A DNA stretch of 6,951 nt from Rhodospirillales bacterium (GTDB lineage Bacteria > Pseudomonadota > Alphaproteobacteria > Reyranellales > Reyranellaceae), in the NCBI GenBank assembly GCA_013205335.1, contig JABMNB010000429.1:1-6951 (forward strand). Reading direction: 5' to 3'. Both the position numbers and the translations under genes were made by a program. The notes beneath the pieces are model-generated. The model was not told the origin of the DNA and did not search any database. It worked only from the letters and a program-made list of their open reading frames with translations. Of the stretch, positions 1 through 6,001 are shown in pieces; the stretch's first letter is position 1; every line of letters starts with the position of its first letter.

Positions 1-2
1 GG

Positions 3-314
3 CAGGGGTTGTCCCGGGTCGACATGGTCAAGATCGATGTCGAGGGCGGCGAAGCCGGTGTGGTCGCAGGCGCGCAGAAAGTCCTGACGACATCGAGGCC
101 CGTGCTTTTGATGGAACTCAACGAGCGGGCGTTGCACGCGCAGGGCCAGAGCGCGGAAAGCATGCTCCGCTGCCTGCGCACCGAATTCGACTACGATATC
201 CTGAGCTTTTCGCCGCTGTTGGGCCGGCCCGAGCAAGCCGCCGAGGGAACGGCGCTGTCGGCAAACATCGTTGCCGTACCGCGTGAGCGGAACGTGCAGA
301 AGGCGAACTGGTGA
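3..314 (+). CDS. FkbM-family SAM-dependent methyltransferase, C-terminal part (5' end outside window)
   Basis: The frame is open from the left edge and ends at TGA 312-314, so this is the C-terminal ~103 residues of a longer protein. The visible part begins with V-D-M-V-K-I-D-V-E-G-G-E, the conserved 'D-x-x-K-I-D-V-E-G' block of FkbM methyltransferases (Methyltransf_21). A strand ending P-V-L-L-M-E-L-N follows, where the family usually has an 'E' after a hydrophobic strand, and then a short tail with I-V-A-V-P. The SAM-binding N-terminal half lies outside. Family members O-methylate sugars or other small acceptors, and in polysaccharide loci the acceptor is usually a glycan residue, but nothing here identifies it. 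The TTG at position 9 is not a credible start, because the fold would lack its SAM site. The stop overlaps the next gene's GTG start by 4 bases, suggesting translational coupling. Confidence 0.85.
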   Translation, partial: QGLSRVDMVKIDVEGGEAGVVAGAQKVLTTSRPVLLMELNERALHAQGQSAESMLRCLRTEFDYDILSFSPLLGRPEQAAEGTALSANIVAVPRERNVQKANW

Positions 315-1459
315 TCGATCCGAGGCTGCGATCGGCGGCTGCGACGCTCGATGACTGGCTTCAGCGGGCGGCATTGCCACTCTGGGCAACCAACGGCTTC
401 AACGAACGATATGGCCGCTTCGAGGAGCGTCTGGACCTTTGGGGCCGGCCCGTCGCGGACGTCCCACTTCGGGTCATGGTTCAGGCCCGCCAGATCCACG
501 TCTACGCGATCGCCGCGGAGCGGGGGTGGTACGCCGGAGCGCTGGAGCGTGTGGAGCGCGCGTTCGAGGCGTTTCAGCGCGACTATTATCGCCGCGATGG
601 CGCAGACGGCTGGGTCTTCTCGGTGACGCAGGAGGGCGCGGTGGTCGATGCCACGCGGGACCTATACGGCCAGGCCTTCGTGCTGCTGGCCATAGCGTCT
701 TACACGCGGGCGACCGGCGGACGTTCGGCTTTGGCTCTCGCCGACGAGACGCTAGCGTTTCTCGACCGCGACATGAAAGCGCCCGCGGGCGGCTACGGGG
801 AGACATTGCCGCCGGGGCGCGGGCCCCGCCGGCAGAATCCCCATATGCACCTCTTCGAGGCGCTGCTCGCGCTGTGGGAAGCAACGGCGGACGATCGTTA
901 TCGCGACAGGGCCGATGAACTCCTGAACCTCTTCGAGGCTCGCTTCTTTCAACCCACCGGTGGCATTGTCCTGGAGTATTTCGACGATGCCCTTCATCCG
1001 GCGGCCGGAAGCCCCGGAAACATCGTGGAGCCCGGGCATCTTTACGAATGGTGCTGGCTGTTGAGGGCCCATCAGCGGGCCACGAGAAGGATGGGGAGCG
1101 CATCAATCATCGATTCGCTCTACGAATATGCGGACCGACACGGTCAGGACGATGATGGGCTGATTGTCGACGAATTGTCCTTGGACGGTTCGGTCGCCAC
1201 GCCGTCACGCCGGTTGTGGCCCATGACCGAAGCGATCCGGTGCAATGTAGCGGAAGCGGCGGCGGGCCGGCCTGCAGCGGCCGGCAAGGCCGCGACGCTT
1301 GCCGCCCGGATGAGCGAGCGGTTCCTGACGTCGCAGGGAGGATGGAAGGACCGGCTGGATCGGACGGGAACGCCGATCGATCGCTGGATGCCGGCAAGTT
1401 CCCTGTATCATGTGGTTGGCGCGATCGACGCGCTGTCGAATTTCAAGGTCGAGCAATGA
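311..1459 (+). CDS. AGE-family epimerase/isomerase (N-acylglucosamine 2-epimerase / mannose-6-phosphate isomerase type)
   Basis: The 382-residue protein has the length and motif order of the (alpha/alpha)6-barrel AGE superfamily. Visible motifs are V-Q-A-R-Q-I-H-V-Y-A near residues 57-66, N-P-H-M-H-L-F-E-A-L-L-A-L near 176-188, E-P-G-H-L-Y-E-W near 240-247, L-W-P-M-T-E near 302-307 and S-L-Y-H near 364-367. These carry the conserved Arg and His residues that do ring opening and proton transfer. Family members interconvert aldoses and ketoses or epimerise C2 (GlcNAc/ManNAc, mannose/fructose or their 6-phosphates, sulfoquinovose, cellobiose). Beside GDP-mannose-type genes, interconversion of mannose-6-phosphate and fructose-6-phosphate is a reasonable guess, but the substrate cannot be read from sequence. 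The GTG start at 311 fits the GTGA overlap with the preceding gene and gives a normal N-terminus. The ATGA overlap at its end couples it to the broken gene downstream. No signal peptide is seen, so it is probably cytoplasmic. Confidence 0.9.
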   Translation: MIDPRLRSAAATLDDWLQRAALPLWATNGFNERYGRFEERLDLWGRPVADVPLRVMVQARQIHVYAIAAERGWYAGALERVERAFEAFQRDYYRRDGADGWVFSVTQEGAVVDATRDLYGQAFVLLAIASYTRATGGRSALALADETLAFLDRDMKAPAGGYGETLPPGRGPRRQNPHMHLFEALLALWEATADDRYRDRADELLNLFEARFFQPTGGIVLEYFDDALHPAAGSPGNIVEPGHLYEWCWLLRAHQRATRRMGSASIIDSLYEYADRHGQDDDGLIVDELSLDGSVATPSRRLWPMTEAIRCNVAEAAAGRPAAAGKAATLAARMSERFLTSQGGWKDRLDRTGTPIDRWMPASSLYHVVGAIDALSNFKVEQ

Positions 1460-1803
1460 CAGGTGAATCGATGCTTCCTCCCTGGCTCATGGGTCGTTAC
1501 CCGCTCAATGCCATTTCCGACGACCCCCTGTTCAAGGACTCCGCGCCCGGACGCGGGCTGGCGGCGCAGCCCCTCGGATTCATAGACGTGGGCGCCCGCG
1601 GCGGCGTCCACGATCTCGTCTGACCGATTGCCTCCATGACCGCTGTCCTGGGCTTCGAGCCCGACCTCGAAGCCTGCGCGGAATTGAACGACCGCTTGCC
1701 GCGTCATTCGTCGCCTAAAGTCTCGTTGCGCGTTGGGCTCGCCGAGACGCTCGATTGGTATCGTCGCTCCCAGGCACCGGCCGGCCAACGAATCAGCGCG
1801 TGA
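1456..1803 (+). pseudogene. Chimeric remnant: FkbM methyltransferase N-terminus joined to an NAD-dependent sugar epimerase C-terminus
   Basis: The ATG at 1456 overlaps the AGE stop, as in an intact operon. The first 55 codons include F-I-D-V-G-A-R-G-G-V-H-D-L-V, an FkbM SAM-binding start, and then meet an in-frame TGA at 1621-1623. The same frame continues with P-I-A-S-M-T-A-V-L-G-F-E-P-D and L-E-A-C-A-E-L-N, the usual next FkbM strand and helix, so the stop interrupts a once continuous gene. From about 1711 the frame changes character: P-K-V-S-L-R-V-G-L-A-E-T-L-D-W-Y-R-R (1714-1767) is the typical C-terminal signature of extended-SDR sugar epimerases and dehydratases ('P-x-V-S-L-x-E-G-L-x-x-T-x-x-W-Y'). 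The frame ends at TGA 1801-1803, overlapping the 3' end of the opposing gene. I infer a deletion that removed most of an FkbM gene and most of an epimerase gene. The epimerase tail differs from the C-termini of the other two SDRs here, so a third SDR seems to have been lost. Confidence 0.7.
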
Positions 1804-2812
1804 GGAAGCGGTCGCCTTCGGCCGCAACCCGGCTGCGCCAGTAGTCCAGCAGGTCGCGCAAGGTCGTCTGGTAGGGGATTTGCGGTTTCCATCCGGTATG
1901 CGCCTCGAATTTGGCCGTGTTGGGAACCTGCAAGTCGGCATCGATCGGTCGCAGGCGGTCGGGATCGACTTCCACCCGGATGTCCGCCCGCCTCGGCGAA
2001 AACGACAACAGGGTGTTCAGGATGTCCTCGACCGTGCACGAGTGAGTACCGCCGATGTTGTAGTAGGCGCCGGCCGTCGGGTTGACCGTGACAAGGAGGA
2101 AGTAGGCATGAACGGCATCGCGCACGTCCGCGACGGTGCGCAGGGACTTAAGGTTGCCGACCTTCACGACGGGCGGGATGAGATCGTGCTCGATCATGGC
2201 GATCTGTTTGGCGAAGGTCGACTCGGCGAAAACGTCACCCCGTCTCGGCCCGGTATGGGTGAACATGCGGGTCGTCATCACCGTCATGCCGTACGCCTCG
2301 GCGTAGAAGCGCCCGACCAGATCGGTGCCGACTTTGGAGATCGCATAGGGTGAAGCCGGATGAAACGAGCACTCCTCGTCGATCGGCAGCTTCTCCCGGG
2401 GCACGCGCCCGAACACTTCGGAGGAGGCGCAGACGTGGATGACGGCCTTCGGCGCGTGTGCCCGCAGCGCATCGAGGACGCGAACCGTTCCCTGGATGTT
2501 GGTTTCCATCGTGTCGAGTGGCGCGTCGAAGCTGGTGCGCGGAAAGCTCTGCGCCGCCAGATGGAAGACGTAGTCGGGGCGGGCGGCGACGACGGCGTCG
2601 CGGATCGAGAGCGTATCGCGCAAATCGCCGTAGAGCAGAGAGAGGCGGTCCTTGGCGTTTATGCGGGCCGCCAGATGCCCGAGATTGTCCATCGGGCTGC
2701 GCCAGCGGCAGAGGCCGAAGATATCCCAATCCGCATTCTTGAGCAGGTAGTCGGCGAGATGGGAGCCGACCATTCCCGTGATGCCGGTGATGAAAACGCG
2801 AGGCTTGGCCAT
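1793..2812 (-). CDS. Extended SDR, GDP-mannose 4,6-dehydratase type
   Basis: The protein has 339 residues when started at the ATG whose first base is 2812. This start begins directly with the Rossmann strand and glycine motif (G10-I-T-G13-M-V-G16), and an AGGA lies 6 bases upstream. The frame stays open to 3025, but that extension would cross the divergent intergenic region and has no domain. Further motifs are Y-G-D-L-R-D (61-66), H-L-A-A-Q (84-88), S-S-E-V-F-G (130-135), the catalytic Y156-A-I-S-K160 pair, and R-T-V-A-D-V-R-D (225-232). The C-terminal block has R-L-R-P-I-D and T-G-W-K-P. The Glu in S-S-E matches the catalytic Glu position of GDP-mannose 4,6-dehydratase (T-S-E-L-Y-G in E. 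coli), favouring a dehydratase that makes GDP-4-keto-6-deoxy-D-mannose. It is shorter than E. coli Gmd (~370), so a related GDP-sugar dehydratase or 4-reductase is possible. It is transcribed away from the fucose synthase operon; its product would be the substrate of the neighbours. Confidence 0.8.
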   Translation of the reverse strand: MAKPRVFITGITGMVGSHLADYLLKNADWDIFGLCRWRSPMDNLGHLAARINAKDRLSLLYGDLRDTLSIRDAVVAARPDYVFHLAAQSFPRTSFDAPLDTMETNIQGTVRVLDALRAHAPKAVIHVCASSEVFGRVPREKLPIDEECSFHPASPYAISKVGTDLVGRFYAEAYGMTVMTTRMFTHTGPRRGDVFAESTFAKQIAMIEHDLIPPVVKVGNLKSLRTVADVRDAVHAYFLLVTVNPTAGAYYNIGGTHSCTVEDILNTLLSFSPRRADIRVEVDPDRLRPIDADLQVPNTAKFEAHTGWKPQIPYQTTLRDLLDYWRSRVAAEGDRFLTR

Positions 2813-2818
2813 GGGAAA

Positions 2819-2822
2819 TCCT
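2819..2822 (-). promoter_or_regulatory. Ribosome binding site deciding the start of the GDP-mannose dehydratase-type gene
   Basis: On the minus strand the sequence reads AGGA, then six bases (TTTCCC), then ATG. This supports the ATG at 2812-2810 as the start and argues against the longer open frame. Confidence 0.6.
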
Positions 2823-2907
2823 GAAGTCCGAATTGGCAGGTAGGAGAGCGGAAGCGGAAAATAGGGGAGTGCCGCCGAAGGCGCCACCCTGACGGAGGAG
2901 TGCCCGC

Positions 2908-2935
2908 CTTGACCGTCAGACGTCGATTGGTCAAG
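2908..2935. promoter_or_regulatory. Concentric dyad symmetry, possible operator
   Basis: Seven-base perfect arms CTTGACC (2908-2914) and GGTCAAG (2929-2935) flank a central palindrome GACGTC (2919-2924), and both share the same centre between 2921 and 2922. The two four-base gaps are not symmetric. The arms are about two helical turns apart, as expected for a dimeric regulator binding one face of DNA. The site sits 28 bases upstream of the TTG start of the fucose synthase gene, inside the divergent intergenic region. A role as an operator or as a 5' leader hairpin is inference. Confidence 0.4.
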
Positions 2936-2952
2936 TTCCGCGCCAAATGGAC

Positions 2953-2958
2953 AGGAGG
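2953..2958 (+). promoter_or_regulatory. Strong Shine-Dalgarno fixing the TTG start of GDP-L-fucose synthase
   Basis: AGGAGG lies five bases upstream of TTG 2964-2966. No in-frame ATG or GTG lies near the expected N-terminus, and the glycine motif begins only 16 residues after this TTG, so the rare start codon is well supported. Confidence 0.7.
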
Positions 2959-2963
2959 GGCTT

Positions 2964-3920
2964 TTGCCTCCCAAGGTTTTCGATCTCTCCGGCAAGCGGA
3001 TCTGGGTGGCGGGCCATCGTGGCATGGTCGGCGGCGCGGTGCTGCGCCGGCTGTCGCGCGAGACGTGCGAGCTCCTTACAGTCGACCGTCGGCATCTCGA
3101 CCTGACGCGTCAGGCCGATGTGGAGCGGTGGGTAGACCGGGAAAAGCCCGACGCCGTCGTGCTGTGTGCCGCGCGCGTCGGCGGCATCCATGCCAACAAG
3201 TCCTTTCCCGCCGAGTTTCTGATCACCAACCTTCTGATCGGTGCCAATGTCATCGGCGCCTGCCATCGGGCCGGGGTCCAGCGTCTCGTGAATCTCGGGT
3301 CGAGTTGCATGTATCCGCTGCAGGCACCTCAGCCGGTCTCCGAGGCCAGCCTGATGACGGGCCTCCCCGAGCCGACCAACGAGGCCTATGCCGTCGCAAA
3401 GATCGCGATCGCCAAGCTGGCGGCCAGCTTTGCGCAACAGTATCAGGCCGATTTCATTACCGCGGTGCCGACCAACCTCTACGGGCCTGGCGACAATTTC
3501 GACCCCCTGATGAGCCATGTGGCGCCGGCATTGATGCGGCGCATGGTCGAGGCGCGCGATCAGGGGGCGGATCAGGTGGTGATCTGGGGCACCGGCAACC
3601 CGCGGCGCGAGCTCATGTATGTAGACGACGCGGCCGACGCGATCGTCTACGTGATGGAGCGATACCGCGACCTCCAGCCGGTGAATATCGGCACGGGGGT
3701 CGATGTCTCGATCGCGGAGCTGGCGCGTCTTACGGCGAAAGTCGTCGGCTATTCCGGGCGCCTTGTCTTCGATGCCAGCAAACCGGACGGGGCGCCGCGG
3801 CGGCTTCTCGACAGCTCGAAGCTGGAAGCCCTGGGGTGGCGTGCTCGAACGGAGCTTGCGGACGGTTTGGGCGGCATGTATCGGTGGTTTTGCGACAACA
3901 CGACTGATAAGACGGCCTAA
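2964..3920 (+). CDS. fcl: GDP-L-fucose synthase
   Basis: This extended SDR converts GDP-4-keto-6-deoxy-D-mannose to GDP-L-fucose by 3,5-epimerisation followed by NADPH-dependent 4-reduction. At 318 residues it is full length. Signature motifs are G17-H-R-G20-M-V-G23 for the dinucleotide, A-A-R-V-G-G-I-H-A-N (69-78), G-S-S-C-M-Y-P (112-118), Y142-A-V-A-K146, P-T-N-L-Y-G-P-G-D-N-F (169-179), S-H-V at 184-186, R-R-E-L-M-Y-V-D-D (214-222) and V-N-I-G-T-G (240-245). The residues matching E. coli Ser107, Cys109, Tyr136, Lys140 and His179 are all present (here Ser113, Cys115, Tyr142, Lys146, His185), so it should be active. The start is TTG behind a good Shine-Dalgarno. It is the first gene of the right-hand operon; its TAA overlaps the next ATG by one base (TAATG). 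Within this cluster it might instead act on a deoxygenated or branched 4-keto sugar, which sequence alone cannot settle. Confidence 0.93.
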   Translation: MPPKVFDLSGKRIWVAGHRGMVGGAVLRRLSRETCELLTVDRRHLDLTRQADVERWVDREKPDAVVLCAARVGGIHANKSFPAEFLITNLLIGANVIGACHRAGVQRLVNLGSSCMYPLQAPQPVSEASLMTGLPEPTNEAYAVAKIAIAKLAASFAQQYQADFITAVPTNLYGPGDNFDPLMSHVAPALMRRMVEARDQGADQVVIWGTGNPRRELMYVDDAADAIVYVMERYRDLQPVNIGTGVDVSIAELARLTAKVVGYSGRLVFDASKPDGAPRRLLDSSKLEALGWRARTELADGLGGMYRWFCDNTTDKTA

Positions 3921-4924
3921 TGCTCGGACCAGCCGGGGCGTCTCGGAGATTGACGGCGGAGCCGATGGAAGTGCCAAGGAACAGCGGTACCGCTGAGCGT
4001 CTGTACCGCTCGATGTATCTCATTCGCAGGGTGGAAGAAGAAATCATCCGCCTCTATCCGTCGGACAAGATCAAGAGTCCCGTGCATCTGAGCATCGGTC
4101 AGGAGGCGGTATCTGCCGCCGTCTGCGACCACCTCGAGCGCAGCGACTATGTGTTCGGAACCTATCGCGGCCACGCCCTCTATCTGGCCAAGGGCGGCGA
4201 CCTGCCGCGGATGATGGCCGAACTCTATGGCAAGGCGCATGGCGCGGCACGCGGCAAGGCAGGCTCCATGCACCTGGTCGACGTCGATGTCGGCATGATG
4301 GGCACCTCCGCGATCGTGGCCACCGGCATCTCGAATGCGGTCGGTGCAGCGCTTGCGCTGAAGATGCGCAGGTCGAAGGCCATAGTCGTGTGCTTCTTCG
4401 GCGAAGGCGCGGTCGATGAAGGGTCGTTCCACGAGAGCATCAATTTCGCTTCGCTGAAGCGCCTGCCGATCGTCTTTGTCTGCGAAAACAACTTCTACGC
4501 GATCTATTCCCATGTGAAGGATCGCCTGGCCGGCCCCGGGCTTGTCGAGAGAGCCCGGTCCTATGGCGTCACGGCGGATCGTATCGAGGATGGCGACGTC
4601 CTCGCGTGTCATGACGCCGTCGGTTCGGCCATCGAGGCCGTGCGCCGGGACGAAGGTCCCCGGTTCCTTGAATGCATGACGTACCGCTGGCGCGATCATG
4701 TCGGCCCGGGCGAGGATCGTCAGTACCGCTATCGGCCCGAGGCCGAGCTGGACCTCAAGATCAAGAACGACAACCTCGCCGCGCTTGGCCGACTGCTGCC
4801 TCCCGACCTGAAGCAGCTGATCAAAGCGGAGGAAGAGGCCAGGATCGCGGCGGCGATAGACTGGGCCGAGAAAGGCGAATTTCCTGCGGCATCAGAAGTC
4901 AGGGACCATGTCTTTGCGGACTGA
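3920..4924 (+). CDS. ThDP-dependent dehydrogenase E1 component alpha-like subunit
   Basis: The 334-residue protein has the E1 alpha layout of pyruvate, acetoin and branched-chain 2-oxo acid dehydrogenases. Visible motifs are S-I-G-Q-E-A (58-63), T-Y-R-G-H-A (81-86), G-K-A-G-S-M-H (112-118), M-M-G-T-S-A-I-V (126-133) and the ThDP/metal motif G161-E-G-A-V-D-E-G with E172, N175 and E189-N-N. Y-R-W-R-D-H (255-260) matches the C-terminal loop of the family. The classic G-D-G-A-A-N is here G-E-G-A-V-D; GEG is also known in branched-chain enzymes. It needs the beta partner, which follows immediately. The usual reaction is decarboxylation of a 2-oxo acid and acyl transfer to lipoyl-E2, but no E2 or E3 is in view and the neighbours are all sugar enzymes. 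A C2-transferring ketolase on a keto-sugar is therefore inferred. ATG 3920 makes a TAATG joint with fcl; an in-frame ATG at 3965 is an alternative start. Confidence 0.9.
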   Translation: MLGPAGASRRLTAEPMEVPRNSGTAERLYRSMYLIRRVEEEIIRLYPSDKIKSPVHLSIGQEAVSAAVCDHLERSDYVFGTYRGHALYLAKGGDLPRMMAELYGKAHGAARGKAGSMHLVDVDVGMMGTSAIVATGISNAVGAALALKMRRSKAIVVCFFGEGAVDEGSFHESINFASLKRLPIVFVCENNFYAIYSHVKDRLAGPGLVERARSYGVTADRIEDGDVLACHDAVGSAIEAVRRDEGPRFLECMTYRWRDHVGPGEDRQYRYRPEAELDLKIKNDNLAALGRLLPPDLKQLIKAEEEARIAAAIDWAEKGEFPAASEVRDHVFAD

Positions 4925-5975
4925 ATCGGAGCGGGAGCTCACCTACGCCGAAGCGGTGTTCGAGGCGACACGCTCGGAGATGCGGCGCGACCCCAACGTG
5001 TTCGTGATGGGGCAGGGCGTCGACGACCCGCGCGGCATGTTCGGGACGACGCTGGGGCTCCACGAGGAGTTCGGCGCGGAACGGAACTTCGACGTGCCGC
5101 TGGCCGAGGATGCCATGACCGGGATCGGTATCGGTGCCGCGCTCCTTGGCATGCGTCCCATCCAGGTTCACCAGCGCATGGACTTCGTCCTGCTGTGCAT
5201 GAACCAGCTCGTGAACATGGCAGCCAAGATGAGCTACATGTTTTCGGGAGCGCACCGGGTGCCGCTGGTCGTGCGCGCCATCATCGGCCGCAGCTGGGGG
5301 CAGGGCGCGCAGCACAGTCAGGCCTTTCATTCCTACTTCATGCACGTGCCCGGCCTCCGAGTGGTTGCGCCGACCACGCCGCATGATGCGAAGGGATGCC
5401 TGACGACCGCGATCCGGGACGACAATCCAGTTCTCATGATCGAGCATCGCATGCTGCACGGCGTGCGGGGGGTTGTGCCCGAGGAAAGCTACGAGGTCCC
5501 ATACGGTCGCGCGCGCGTGTTGACCAAGGGCGATGACGTGACGCTCGTCGGCATCAGCCACATGGCGCTCGAATGCGTGAGGGCCAAGCATCTCCTGTCC
5601 GAGATCGGCATCGAAGCGGAGGTCATCGACCCCGTGTCGCTGTCGCCCCTGGATGTCGAGACGATTGCCGCCTCGGTCGAGCGGACCGGCAGGCTTGTCG
5701 TCGTCGATACGGGATGGCTGAGCTGTGGTGCGTCGGCGGAGATACTCGCCCGCGTGTTCGAGCATCTGGACGGGCGGCGTGCCTTCGTCGGGCGGCGCAT
5801 GGGCTATCTGCCGACGCCTTGCCCGACGACCAAGGTCCTTGAGAATCTCTATTATCCGACGGCGCGCTCGATTGCCGAAACCGCCTATGGCCTCGTCCGC
5901 GGAAAGGGCGCCGCCGAATGGCAGCCGCCGCACGCGGACAGTCTTGAAGTATCCGAGTTTCGCGGTCCGTTTTAA
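4908..5975 (+). CDS. ThDP-dependent dehydrogenase E1 component beta-like subunit
   Basis: The 355-residue protein is the transketolase-like beta partner of the preceding gene, completing an alpha2-beta2 ThDP enzyme. It shows L-T-Y-A-E-A-V (11-17) and V-P-L-A-E67-D-A, where the Glu aligns with the one that activates the ThDP aminopyrimidine. Next come Q-R-M-D-F (89-93) and N-M-A-A-K-M (103-108). G-A-Q-H136-S-Q follows, with the family's active-site His, and then P-G-L-R-V-V-A-P-T (148-156). The C-terminal transketolase domain has E-V-I-D-P (238-242), L-S-P-L-D (245-249) and P-T-P-C-P (302-306), the last typical of E1 beta. Length and motifs are complete, so it should be functional. The start ATG lies inside the alpha gene (17-base overlap) with AGGGA just upstream, which favours equal synthesis of both subunits. 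The acceptor is unknown: lipoyl-E2 by family habit, a nucleotide keto-sugar by context. No E2 follows; the next gene is a sugar dehydratase. Confidence 0.9.
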   Translation: MSLRTESERELTYAEAVFEATRSEMRRDPNVFVMGQGVDDPRGMFGTTLGLHEEFGAERNFDVPLAEDAMTGIGIGAALLGMRPIQVHQRMDFVLLCMNQLVNMAAKMSYMFSGAHRVPLVVRAIIGRSWGQGAQHSQAFHSYFMHVPGLRVVAPTTPHDAKGCLTTAIRDDNPVLMIEHRMLHGVRGVVPEESYEVPYGRARVLTKGDDVTLVGISHMALECVRAKHLLSEIGIEAEVIDPVSLSPLDVETIAASVERTGRLVVVDTGWLSCGASAEILARVFEHLDGRRAFVGRRMGYLPTPCPTTKVLENLYYPTARSIAETAYGLVRGKGAAEWQPPHADSLEVSEFRGPF

Positions 5976-6001
5976 TGCTTAGAACGATTGGGGTTGGTTG
6001 A
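5975..6001 (+). other. Possible 8-codon coupling micro-ORF between E1 beta and the ColD-like gene
   Basis: An ATG overlaps the E1 beta TAA (TAATG), reads eight codons (M-L-R-T-I-G-V-G), and ends in a TGA that overlaps the next gene's ATG (TGATG). The ColD-like gene has no good Shine-Dalgarno, only GGGG at 5990-5993. Ribosomes finishing the micro-ORF could re-start there. This is an observation of layout; expression is not shown. Confidence 0.3.

Larger units (their letters stand above)
2813..2963. promoter_or_regulatory. Divergent intergenic region between the Gmd-type gene and the fucose synthase operon
   Basis: About 150 bp separate the two divergent start codons, so promoters for both directions must lie here or read in from within the genes. 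A TTGACC at 2909-2914 could be a plus-strand -35, but no convincing -10 lies 16-18 bases downstream. On the minus strand TATTTT (2863-2858) could be a -10, but the -35 position opposite it is poor. The region holds the dyad described separately. No riboswitch-like fold was recognised. Confidence 0.5.

Noticed and set aside
1733..2353. Plus-strand frame of 206 codons opposite the Gmd-type gene
   Set aside because: The minus-strand SDR in the same place has all family motifs; this frame has none.
2909..2937. A clear sigma-70 promoter using TTGACC as -35
   Set aside because: At 16-18 base spacing the candidate -10 hexamers match poorly (at most about three of six), so no promoter is claimed.
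2813..3025. N-terminal extension of the minus-strand SDR up to 3025
   Set aside because: The extra ~70 residues have no domain, run across the divergent intergenic region into the fcl coding start, and lie upstream of a good AGGA-ATG start that begins right at the Rossmann strand.
2931..3977. Minus-strand frame of 348 codons
   Set aside because: It is an antisense shadow of GDP-L-fucose synthase, with Arg/His-rich, motif-free translation.
4899..5933. Minus-strand frame of 344 codons
   Set aside because: It is an antisense shadow of E1 beta with no recognisable domain.
3920..5975. E1 alpha/beta as part of an ordinary pyruvate or branched-chain dehydrogenase complex
   Set aside because: The immediate neighbours are sugar-nucleotide genes and no lipoyl E2 or E3 is adjacent. 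It is not excluded, because genes beyond the window are unseen, but it is less likely.
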